64,000 nt of DNA from positions 496,001-560,000 of the forward strand of contig NZ_NJIX01000004.1 in NCBI RefSeq assembly GCF_002209485.1, in the 5' to 3' direction. This stretch comes from Achromobacter sp. HZ34. GTDB lineage: Bacteria > Pseudomonadota > Gammaproteobacteria > Burkholderiales > Burkholderiaceae_B. The position numbers and the translations under genes were made by a program. Below the pieces are notes generated by a model. It saw nothing but the letters and a program-made list of their open reading frames with translations. It did no database searches and had not been told where the DNA came from. This document shows, in pieces, positions 1-7,240 of this stretch (positions within the stretch are counted from its first letter, which is position 1; every line of letters begins with the position of its first letter).

Positions 1-2195
1 GCGCCTACCGCCAGGTTGCCGCGCCAACCGTCGCCCGGGATGGTGTAGTCGAGCCAGGCCGAGGCCAGATGGTTGGGCACATGATCGGGGCGGTTGCCGG
101 TATTGCCATCGATGCCGTCGCTGAGGATGCGGCCATGCCAATAGGAATAGGCCAGTGTCGCGTTCAGGCGCTCGGCCAGGGCGAACTTGCCGTCCAGTTC
201 AAGCCCGCGCACGCCCACCTTGCCGATCTGCCGCTGTTCGGTTTCCGTGATGGAGTCCGGTACGTTGGTCTGCTTCAAGTCGAAGACGGATGCGGTGAAC
301 AGGGCATCGGTGCCGGCTGGCTGGTATTTGACGCCGGCCTCGTACTGCGTGCCATCCTGGGGCTTGAGCGACCCGCCCACCGTATAGCCATTGGCGGTGG
401 GCGCCACCAGCGGCTGGAACGATTCCGAATAGTTCACATAAGTCGCCAGGCCTTCAGTCCATTTATAAGTCAGGCCGATGCGCTTGGTGAAGGCGGTTGC
501 GGTGTCGTTGTCTTGCGTGCCCGTGTCGTAATAGATGGCCTTGGTGTTCACATGATCCTGGCGCACGCCCAGTGTCAGTATCCAGGGGCCATACGTCAGC
601 TGCTCCTGGCCGTACAGGCCCAAGGCCTGCTGCTTGACGCGCCAATCCACGTAAGGCGCCAGGGCGATGCCGGAGCGGCCGGTATAGACGGGGTGGTAGA
701 TGTCTATACCCGGCGCCGTGCCCAGGAGTATGTTCTCGTGCGTGTTGTCGTCGGTGTAGTCGAAGCCTGCCAGGGTCTTGCTTTCGATCGATTGCCAGCG
801 CGTATCGTATTGGACTTGGTTGTCGATGGTATAGCGGTCGCTCTTGCCGGCGACCGAAAAGGCCGTGCGATCCTCGGTGGGATCGATGGTGGCACCATAG
901 ACATCCGCATAATCCAGATCGACGTGTGTATAACGGGCATTTGATCGGACAATCCAGCCGTTGCCGAACTTGTGTTCGAACAACCAGCCAACGTCGGTCT
1001 GGCGCGTGTCGAAGTGGTGGAAGCTGGGTTCTCCCAGGAACTTGTTCAGGCTCAGGTCCACGTCGGCCGGGAAGGAGCGGGCCGTGGAGCTTTCCCGTTT
1101 GCTGTAGTCGGCCAGCAGCGTCAACGTCGTGTTGGCGTCGGGGCTCCAGGTCAGTGCGGGCGCGATGTAAAGGCGATTGTCTTTGGTGTAGTCATAACCG
1201 TAGTCGGCGTTCTGCCACATTCCCGTCAGGCGGTACTTCCACTTGCCGGCCTCGTCGACCGGGCCGCCGACGTCGAAGCCAGCCTCGTCATGTCCGGCGC
1301 CCTGGGTCGTATAGAGCTCCGTCAAAGGTTCGTCCGTGGGACGCTTGGTGATGGCATTGACCAGGCCGCCAGGCGCGTTCAGGCCGAACAGGCTGGACGT
1401 CGATCCCTTGAGTACATCCACCCGTTCCAGCCCATAGGGTTCGACACGGCTGGCGGTAAACCAGGCGGGTACGCGTGCGGGCAAGCCATCGCGGTAGGTG
1501 CCCAGTGTCGTTTCGTCAAAGCCGCGGATGCGGAAGTAGTCGTAACGATCGTCGGCGCCGTACTCGTCCACGGCCACGCTCGACGTGTAGGCGATTGCCT
1601 GCTGCAGGTTCTGCACGCCACGGGTGTCCATCTCCTGTCGCGTCACTACGGATACGGCGGCAGGGATGTCGATGATGGGAGTATCCGTCTTCGTGCCTAC
1701 CGCCGTGCTGGTCGCGACGAAGCCCGTGGTGTCGCCGACGGTGCTGCCCGTGACCGATACCACAGGCAAGGTGGCGTCGCCAGGGGCGGAGGGACGTGGC
1801 GCCGGCCGCAGGATATAGCCGCCGCCGGCCTGCGGCGCAGCCTGGATACCGCTGCCCGCCAGCAGGCGGTCCAGCCCCATCGACGCTGAATACTGGCCTT
1901 GCAAGCCTTGCGTCGAAGCCGCCTTGACCGCCGTGACGTCGTACGAGAGATTGACCCGCGCGATTCGGGCGTACTGCGCCAGCGCCACATCCAGCGCGCC
2001 CGCCGGGATGTCGAAGGACAGTAGTGCCGCGGCCGGCGTCCTGGGAGCGGCCGGGGCCGTGTGCGCCGATGCTTGCGGCGTGACAGCCATGCCGATTGCC
2101 AGGCAAGCGGCCGCCCGCAGCGCGAACGCCTTGGGCAAATGGCGGGGACGTGTCGCGCGAGGGAGGGCGTGACGCGATGCTGGGTCAAAAATCAT
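1..2195 (-). CDS. TonB-dependent siderophore receptor with N-terminal signalling domain (3' end outside window)
   Basis: Outer-membrane receptor for a ferric siderophore that also signals to the FecR/sigma pair encoded upstream. The minus-strand frame starting at ATG 2195 (MIFDPASRH) stays open to the window edge, about 731 codons. After an export signal ending near AVTPQASA come a secretin/TonB short N-terminal (STN) domain (FDIPAGALDVALAQYAR, then LDRLLAGSGIQ), a plug domain (IPAAVSVVTRQEMD, FRIRGFDE, GLERVDVLKGSTSSLFG, NAPGGLVN) and beta-barrel strands. The STN extension is known in FecA/FpvA-type transducers. The gene is third in a sigma-FecR-receptor order; 186 bp separate it from fecR. 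The C-terminal strands lie beyond position 1. Ligand cannot be told from sequence; family assignment is firm. Confidence 0.93.
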   Translation of the reverse strand, partial: MIFDPASRHALPRATRPRHLPKAFALRAAACLAIGMAVTPQASAHTAPAAPRTPAAALLSFDIPAGALDVALAQYARIARVNLSYDVTAVKAASTQGLQGQYSASMGLDRLLAGSGIQAAPQAGGGYILRPAPRPSAPGDATLPVVSVTGSTVGDTTGFVATSTAVGTKTDTPIIDIPAAVSVVTRQEMDTRGVQNLQQAIAYTSSVAVDEYGADDRYDYFRIRGFDETTLGTYRDGLPARVPAWFTASRVEPYGLERVDVLKGSTSSLFGLNAPGGLVNAITKRPTDEPLTELYTTQGAGHDEAGFDVGGPVDEAGKWKYRLTGMWQNADYGYDYTKDNRLYIAPALTWSPDANTTLTLLADYSKRESSTARSFPADVDLSLNKFLGEPSFHHFDTRQTDVGWLFEHKFGNGWIVRSNARYTHVDLDYADVYGATIDPTEDRTAFSVAGKSDRYTIDNQVQYDTRWQSIESKTLAGFDYTDDNTHENILLGTAPGIDIYHPVYTGRSGIALAPYVDWRVKQQALGLYGQEQLTYGPWILTLGVRQDHVNTKAIYYDTGTQDNDTATAFTKRIGLTYKWTEGLATYVNYSESFQPLVAPTANGYTVGGSLKPQDGTQYEAGVKYQPAGTDALFTASVFDLKQTNVPDSITETEQRQIGKVGVRGLELDGKFALAERLNATLAYSYWHGRILSDGIDGNTGNRPDHVPNHLASAWLDYTIPGDGWRGNLAVG

Positions 2196-2381
2196 GTTTC
2201 TCTTCTCGAGGGCGGGGTCCTGGGGGGAGGAAGGCAGCAAAAGCAGCGCTCTTACTTCCATGCCGGACGAGATTGGAAATCCCCTCATTTTTTTTCAGCC
2301 GTTGTCGCTGCCGGCACGGGCGGGCGGTGTCGGGCGCTTTCAGGCGGTCCCGCACGGTACGCCGGCCCGCGCGCGCGCGGA

Positions 2382-3368
2382 TCACGCAGTGACCGGCTCC
2401 AGGGTGATCCAGAAACGGGTGTGGGTCACCACGCGCAGCGCCCGGGTGCGTGCCAGGAAACGCAGGGCTTCGTCGGTATCGCTTGTCTGGTATATGCCGG
2501 AGACCTTCATTGCAGCGATGCCGGGGGCGCACCCGATACGGCCTGGGCGATAGCGCGCCAGTTCGGCCAGCAGGTCGTCCAGGCGGGCATCCTCGGCGAT
2601 GATGACGCCTTGCGCCCAGCTGTCATCACGCAATCCCCTGGCGGCCGCGGGTATGGCGCCCGCGCGATCGAACCACCACCGCTGGCCCGCTTCGGCAACG
2701 ATGGTGTCGCCGCCGTCGGCGGGCTGCAGGCGTACCGCGCCTTCCTGCACGCTCAGGTGCGCGCCGGCCGGGTCCAGGCGGACGTCGAAACGGGTGCCCA
2801 ATGCTTGCAGCACGCCGTAGGGTGTGCGTACCCAGAAGGGCCGATGGGCGGGGGTGTCCGTTCCTGTCGCCACGAGTATTTCGCCGCGAGTCAGCCGCAG
2901 CAGGCGGCGCGTGCGGTCGAAGTCGGCGCTCAGCGCGCTATCGGTGTTCAGGACAACCTTGCTGCCGTCGGCCAGAATCACTGTGCGCTGCTCGCCGGTG
3001 CCGGTGCTGTAGTCGGCCAGCAGGCGTTGCCAGGGGGCGCGCTCGTACGTGATCTTGCCAGCCAGCGCGATCCCGGCACCCGCCACCAGCCACGCCAGCA
3101 TCCGCCGTCGGCTGGACGTCCTGGCCGTCGTGGCAGCTTCAGCGCGGCGCAAAGCCTCGGCCACCAGGGCGCCGCGACCGCGTCCATTGTCGGTCGCCAG
3201 TGCCTGCACGCGCTGCCAGGCGGCGGCATGGGCGGGCTCGGCCTGGCGCCACGCTTCAAAGGCACGCCACGCATCGTCGCCCGGTGAATTGAAATGCAGC
3301 TTGACCGCCCAGCCGATGGCGGCATCGACGGCTGCCGCGGGGATCGTCCGCTGCGAGTCTGTGCTCAT
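2382..3368 (-). CDS. FecR-family anti-sigma / sigma regulator
   Basis: Inner-membrane regulator that relays the receptor signal to the ECF sigma factor. The 328-residue protein has the usual order: an N-terminal cytosolic DUF4880-like helix set (AVDAAIGWAVKLH, FEAWRQAEPAHAAAWQRV), one membrane segment near residues 89-103 (MLAWLVAGAGIALAG), then the periplasmic FecR domain (GEQRTVILADGSKVVLNTDS, GEILVATG, FWVRTPYGVLQALGTRFDVR) and a C-terminal region that would contact the receptor STN domain (LLAELARYRPGRIGC). Start ATG 3368 is the last of a series of closely spaced ATGs in a 14-bp degenerate tandem array between the sigma stop and this gene, so the exact start is less secure than the family. 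Confidence 0.93.
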   Translation of the reverse strand: MSTDSQRTIPAAAVDAAIGWAVKLHFNSPGDDAWRAFEAWRQAEPAHAAAWQRVQALATDNGRGRGALVAEALRRAEAATTARTSSRRRMLAWLVAGAGIALAGKITYERAPWQRLLADYSTGTGEQRTVILADGSKVVLNTDSALSADFDRTRRLLRLTRGEILVATGTDTPAHRPFWVRTPYGVLQALGTRFDVRLDPAGAHLSVQEGAVRLQPADGGDTIVAEAGQRWWFDRAGAIPAAARGLRDDSWAQGVIIAEDARLDDLLAELARYRPGRIGCAPGIAAMKVSGIYQTSDTDEALRFLARTRALRVVTHTRFWITLEPVTA

Positions 3369-3465
3369 GGCTCGGCTTTCATGGCTTGACGCTCATGACT
3401 TGACGTTCGTCCTTGGCGTTCGTGATTTGGTGTTCATGGCTGACACGCCTGGCCGTGGCGTTCAT
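3355..3465 (-). repeat. Degenerate 14-bp tandem array across the sigma/fecR junction
   Basis: Read on the minus strand, about eight units of 13-15 bp run from the sigma stop codon into the fecR start: ATGAACGCCACGGCC, AGGCGTGTCAGCC, ATGAACACCAAATC, ACGAACGCCAAGG, ACGAACGTCAAGTC, ATGAGCGTCAAGCC, ATGAAAGCCGAGCC, ATGAGCACAGACTC. The last unit holds the annotated fecR ATG. Several units keep an ATGA, the same shape as an overlapping stop/start junction, which suggests duplication of that junction. Confidence 0.75.
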
Positions 3466-4007
3466 GACTCGAAGCGGGCGGCGTAGCACAGGCGCAGCGC
3501 GGCCGCGAGGTCGCGTTCCACGGTGGCGAGCGACACGCCCAGGCGCGCGGCGATGGCGGGACAACAAAGCCCTTCCAGCCTTGCCCACATGAAGACCTGG
3601 CGCGCCCGTCGTGACAGGCGGGCCAGCGCATAGTCGATGGCGGCCAGGGTCTGGAACAGGCACAGGCGTTCTTCGGGCGATGGCGTATCAGGCTCAGGCA
3701 GTGTCGCCAGGGCGTCCAGCCAGGCGCGCTCCAGTTCGCGGCGGCGCCAGAGGTCTACCAGCAGGCCTTTGGCGATGGCGGTCAGGAAGGCGCGCGGCTG
3801 GCGCATGGAAACCGGCTCCGGTTTGGCCAGCACGCGGACGAAGGTGTCTTGGGCGAGATCCGCCGCGTCGCAGGCATTGTTGTCCAGGCGGCGCTGCAGC
3901 CAGCCCTGCAGCCACCCGTGGTGTTCCCGGTAAAGCGTTTGCAAGGCGTGCTGTACCCGCAGCTCGGTGGTCGAGAGGGCACCGGGCCCGGCCTCTTGCA
4001 TGGACAT
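3462..4007 (-). CDS. ECF RNA polymerase sigma factor, FecI-type iron-starvation family
   Basis: Directs RNA polymerase to the promoter of the neighbouring receptor gene. The 181-residue product has sigma-70 region 2 (LQTLYREHHGWLQGWLQRRL, AADLAQDTFVRVL, PRAFLTAIAKGLLVDLWRRR) and region 4 (IDYALARLSRRARQVFMWARLEGL, IAARLGVSLATVERDLAAAL), the normal length for FecI proteins. I chose ATG 4007 (MSMQEAGPG) over an upstream TTG at 4025, because the TTG lies inside the Fur-box-like site; ATG 4001 is also possible. The fecR and receptor genes follow on the same strand. A second, clearly paralogous sigma gene lies at 57830. Confidence 0.92.
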   Translation of the reverse strand: MSMQEAGPGALSTTELRVQHALQTLYREHHGWLQGWLQRRLDNNACDAADLAQDTFVRVLAKPEPVSMRQPRAFLTAIAKGLLVDLWRRRELERAWLDALATLPEPDTPSPEERLCLFQTLAAIDYALARLSRRARQVFMWARLEGLCCPAIAARLGVSLATVERDLAAALRLCYAARFES

Positions 4008-4023
4008 GGCAAAAATGGAGAAC

Positions 4024-4042
4024 AAGAATGATTGTTATTTAT
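4024..4042 (-). promoter_or_regulatory. Fur-box-like operator upstream of the sigma gene
   Basis: Minus-strand sequence ATAAATAACAATCATTCTT matches the 19-bp Fur consensus GATAATGATAATCATTATC at 12 positions. It ends 17 bp before ATG 4007. Iron-repressed FecI-type sigma genes normally carry a Fur site here, so position and context support the call; binding is not shown. Confidence 0.6.
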
Positions 4043-4169
4043 ATATCGCTTGTTCGGTATTCCGCAACGCCGACGCCGTGATTGCCGGGGATTTCTCCAT
4101 GTTCTTTACATATTGCTGGCAAGAAAGCGACAAATCGCCGTCGCGGCAAGGCTGACGGCGCTGCCCGTC

Positions 4170-5507
4170 TTATCGATGCCCGCCTTCCATTTCCCGGCGC
4201 AGCTGCACCACGGGGGAGTCGGTGTCGTACTCCACGTCGGACCAGCGCAGGGCCTGGGTGGCGCGCACATTGGTCTTCAGCTTGACGTTGTGCGCCAGCC
4301 CCAGGGGCAGATAGCCGCCCTCGACGGAATCCTTGGCCGGCATCAGGCGGCCGTAGACCGTATAACCGCCTTCGCCGTCCAGCACCGTGCCGGCCGCCAG
4401 TTCCCGCTTGGCGGTGGCGACGACGTCACCATGCCAGCCGGCCGGTGATCCCGTCGGCTCGCGCCGCAACGCCGCGCTGGCCACGCTGATGCCCAGCTCC
4501 ATGCCCATCAGGTGATACGGCTTGTACATGGCCGAGTAGTTGCCGCTGGGATCGGTGACCACGCCGTATTCCTTGAAGCAGCGGCGTACGTAATCGCTGT
4601 CCGCCGCCAGCGTGATGTAGACGCCCCAGCGCAGGTCGCGGTAGACCGGCCGTCCATCGCGTTCCAGCGATGACACGGTTTCCACCTGGCCGCGATGGTG
4701 CAGCATGCCGCCGTCATCACGCGGCCGCAGCACGCGCGCCAGGTCGTCGACGCCGCAGGGCGGAAAATGCAGGCCGGACGGCGCCGGCAGCAGGCCCGTT
4801 GCATTGGACACCGCGGCCATCTCGATGGCGCTCTTGGTGCCGTCGAGGAAGCTGTTGAACATCTGCGCGTTGAAGTCGCCCGCCGCCACCATCTCCGGCG
4901 TGAAGCCGTAGTAGGGCCAGACGGTATCGGGCGTGGACGTATGGAAGGCCGGCAGGTATTTGGTGCCCTTGCCGGCGGCGATGACCTCGAAGCCGCTGGC
5001 GCGCGCCCAGTCGACCATTTCGCAGATCAAGGCAGGTTGGTCGCCATAGGCCAGCGAATAGACGATGCCGGCCTCGCGCGCCTTGCGCGCCAGCAGGGGG
5101 CCGGCCAGCGCATCGGCTTCGACGTTGACCATGATGATGTGCTTGCCATGCTCGCAGCACGCCAGCACGTGGCGGATACCCGCCGCCGCATTGCCGGTGG
5201 CGTCGATCACCACGTCGATGTCGCCGTGGGCGATCACGCGGTCGGTTTCGTCGGTGCAGAACACCCCGCCGCCGCGGCGGGCGTCGCCCACCGACTTGGC
5301 CTGCAGCGCCGCGGCCGGCCAGCCCACCTTGGTCAGCGCGGCGCGGGCCGCGTCGGGCCGCAGATCGGCCACGGCCACCAGGCGCATGCCAGGCGTGCGA
5401 TGGGCCTGGCTGAGAAACATCGAACCGAACTTGCCCGCCCCGATCAGGGCGACCCCGATAGGCTTTTCTTCCGATTCGCGTTGCTTGAGCATGCGATAAA
5501 GATTCAT
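4170..5507 (-). CDS. NAD(P)-dependent oxidoreductase with SAF domain
   Basis: Predicted cytosolic dehydrogenase. The N-terminal Rossmann fold is clear (GVALIGAGKFGSMFLSQ, residues about 19-35; VVIDATGNAAAG) and resembles the homoserine-dehydrogenase/MocA type. The C-terminal part has the SAF-like segment (VVATAKRELAAGTVLDGEGG, then YLPLGLAHNVKLKTNV) seen in this clade of oxidoreductases. I chose ATG 5507 (MNLYRMLKQRESEEK), preceded by GGGGAAG; the frame stays open upstream but the extra residues look non-coding. Relatives are often placed in sugar-acid or hydroxy-acid catabolism, but the substrate is not readable here. It stands alone, 137 bp or more from the sigma gene upstream. Confidence 0.85.
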   Translation of the reverse strand: MNLYRMLKQRESEEKPIGVALIGAGKFGSMFLSQAHRTPGMRLVAVADLRPDAARAALTKVGWPAAALQAKSVGDARRGGGVFCTDETDRVIAHGDIDVVIDATGNAAAGIRHVLACCEHGKHIIMVNVEADALAGPLLARKAREAGIVYSLAYGDQPALICEMVDWARASGFEVIAAGKGTKYLPAFHTSTPDTVWPYYGFTPEMVAAGDFNAQMFNSFLDGTKSAIEMAAVSNATGLLPAPSGLHFPPCGVDDLARVLRPRDDGGMLHHRGQVETVSSLERDGRPVYRDLRWGVYITLAADSDYVRRCFKEYGVVTDPSGNYSAMYKPYHLMGMELGISVASAALRREPTGSPAGWHGDVVATAKRELAAGTVLDGEGGYTVYGRLMPAKDSVEGGYLPLGLAHNVKLKTNVRATQALRWSDVEYDTDSPVVQLRREMEGGHR

Positions 5508-5734
5508 TTTGCATCTTCCCCACGAATGACGCGACGGCGGCCGGGTCTGTGCCGGCACGTACGCCCAGACAGGATAGCCCGTCCGGGGCGCCGTTCATAT
5601 GTCAATAAGCAAAAGACGTGCGATGCCCGCTGCCTTACCCGCTTTTATGCGAGCCGTGGTATCCGTTGCGGGGCGCCGCTCGTGGAGCCCCCTGCGATGC
5701 CGGGATCCACCCGCCGCGAGCGGCACCGGCCCTG

Positions 5735-6295
5735 TCAATGGTCCGCACGGTAGAGTTCGCCGCCGAGGACGTTGCGCCAATTGGCCCACGTCAGCCGGGG
5801 GCGGTCCGTTTCCTGGCGGTTGTAGGGGGTGTCGTAAATGATGTGGCGCCAGTTGGGCCTCACGGCGCCGGTGATGGCGGGCCGGTCATCGATCAGGAGA
5901 TCGCCATGCACCAGGGTCTTGTCGCGCGTCAGGATGATGCGTTCGGTCCAGGCCCGGCCCAGGTGGCGTTCGACCCAGTGGTATTTCTCGGCGACGTTGT
6001 TCTCGTACTGGCGCAGCGGCGAGCTGCAGATGCGTACTTCCATGCCCAGTTCCAGCAGTTCGTGCGCCGCCTCGATGGCGCCGGGCACCGGCGGCAGATT
6101 GCGGATGAATCCCGGTTCCGTGTAGATGGCTTCGGCGCGGTCGCGCAGTTCCGGCGGATAGTCTTCCAGGATATGGAAGGACTTGCGGTCCTCGTATTCG
6201 ACCGGCGGGATGTGCGGATAGCGCTGGCGCCAGGCGTCCAGGAAAGCGTGTTCGAAGTCGGCCAGCACGCCGTCTTGATCGAGCAGGATCAACAT
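5735..6295 (-). CDS. 5'(3')-deoxyribonucleotidase-like HAD hydrolase
   Basis: Predicted to dephosphorylate nucleoside monophosphates in the cytosol. The 186-residue protein opens with the HAD motif I LLDQDGVLADFEHAF (nucleophile D6, acid D8), has a motif II serine region (VRICSSPLRQYEN) and an acidic motif (LLIDDRP) with basic residues upstream (TRDKTLVHG), the pattern of the NT5C family. Start ATG 6295 is the first residue of the conserved beta strand (MLILLDQDG), so an upstream start is unlikely. It lies between the SAF oxidoreductase and thpR on the same strand, with 227 and 139 bp spacers, so it is probably transcribed separately. Confidence 0.88.
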   Translation of the reverse strand: MLILLDQDGVLADFEHAFLDAWRQRYPHIPPVEYEDRKSFHILEDYPPELRDRAEAIYTEPGFIRNLPPVPGAIEAAHELLELGMEVRICSSPLRQYENNVAEKYHWVERHLGRAWTERIILTRDKTLVHGDLLIDDRPAITGAVRPNWRHIIYDTPYNRQETDRPRLTWANWRNVLGGELYRADH

Positions 6296-6434
6296 ACTTG
6301 GGAAGGCGGTCCGCGCCGGGAAGGGTTAAGCCGTCCGGAGGATCCGTGCGGGCAAGGGAGGATGATAAACCCGTCATCGGGAAGCCACGGGAAGAAATGC
6401 GCTACGTGCGGCGCAGCGCGCGTGGCGGCCGCCG

Positions 6435-7127
6435 TCACCGGCTGGTGGCCTTGATCTCATAGCGCGACTGGCCGTCCTGCACTGACTGCACCAGCACGCA
6501 GCGATCGTAATGCCAGTCCAGCGGGGGCGGCGCCGACGGCAGCGGCGTGGCTTTGCCGGCCGTTTTGTCGCTCTCGCCCGGGGCGATGTCCCCTTTGCCG
6601 GCCGCGTTGTCCCCCTTGATGACGACATTACGCAGCAGGGTGACGTGCGCCCGGAAGGGATGGTCGGGCCGCAGATTACCCAGCGCGGCCAGGTCGCGCC
6701 ACAGGCCCGCCACCTGCTCGGCCAGCGCGGGCGCGCCATCGCCGGGCCCGGCCCAGACGATGCCCTGGCGCGGGAACACGCCATAGCGATCCAGGCGCAA
6801 GAGCCCGGGCGTGAACGGGCGCTCCACCGTCAGCCGTATCAAGGGATCGACCAGATCGGCCGGTACCTGGCCCAGGAACGCCAGCGTCAGGTGCAAGGTG
6901 TCGGGTCGCATCACCCGTCCGCCGCACACGGCGTGCGCCTGCGCGCACCAGTCCGTCAGGGCCCGCAAGGTGGCGGCATCCGGCCACAACGCGAAGAAGA
7001 GCCGAACTTTCGGGGCTTCGAGGGCCTTTGCTACCGGCGGTTGCCGGGATCGAGCGTCCGGTGCGTGGCCGCTCGTCCCCGCAGGGCGCGTGTCCTTGGC
7101 AGGCCGTTCGTCTCTCGGTCCGGTCAT
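6435..7127 (-). CDS. thpR: RNA 2',3'-cyclic phosphodiesterase (2H phosphoesterase)
   Basis: Hydrolyses 2',3'-cyclic phosphates of RNA (ThpR/LigT family). The two catalytic HxTx motifs are present: HLTLAFLGQ and HVTLLRNV, preceded by LFFALWPDAATLRAL. Start ATG 7127 has GGGAG about 8 bp upstream; the first 38 or so residues (MTGPRDERPAKDTRP...) are an unconserved charged extension. Between the second HxTx and the final strand (PPPLDWHYDRCVLVQS) the protein carries about 25 extra residues made of three 7-residue repeats (KGDNAAG, KGDIAPG, ESDKTAG). This insertion is unusual for the family, which normally passes almost directly from the second motif to the PPPLDW segment. The frame is intact. Confidence 0.9.
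   Translation of the reverse strand: MTGPRDERPAKDTRPAGTSGHAPDARSRQPPVAKALEAPKVRLFFALWPDAATLRALTDWCAQAHAVCGGRVMRPDTLHLTLAFLGQVPADLVDPLIRLTVERPFTPGLLRLDRYGVFPRQGIVWAGPGDGAPALAEQVAGLWRDLAALGNLRPDHPFRAHVTLLRNVVIKGDNAAGKGDIAPGESDKTAGKATPLPSAPPPLDWHYDRCVLVQSVQDGQSRYEIKATSR
6555..6617 (-). repeat. Three in-frame 21-bp tandem repeats inside thpR
   Basis: Minus-strand units at 6617-6597, 6596-6576 and 6575-6555 encode KGDNAAG, KGDIAPG and ESDKTAG. Units one and three end in the same 9-bp ACGGCCGGC/GCGGCCGGC block. A multiple of three keeps the reading frame, as in a variable-number repeat. Confidence 0.8.
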
Positions 7128-7145
7128 CGTGGCATCTCCCGCAGG

Positions 7146-7187
7146 TAGGAAAAAGGCCCCGTCGTTTTTAAAACGACGGGGCCTCTC
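7146..7187 (-). terminator. Rho-independent terminator of the efflux operon
   Basis: A perfect stem (AGGCCCCGTCGTTTT pairing with AAAACGACGGGGCCT, 7154-7184) is followed on the minus strand by TTTTT. It lies about 55 bp past the stop of the outer-membrane lipoprotein gene at 7241 and upstream of thpR. Confidence 0.85.
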
Positions 7188-7240
7188 ATGATGCACCGAA
7201 AGTGGCTGGCCCAGTGCTGCGCCGCCGCCCCGGTCTATGC

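Noticed and set aside
4170-5558. Longer form of the SAF oxidoreductase starting at 5558.
   Set aside because: The first 17 residues would come from a GTG with no ribosome site and precede the conserved Rossmann start by an unlikely margin; ATG 5507 with GGGGAAG fits better.
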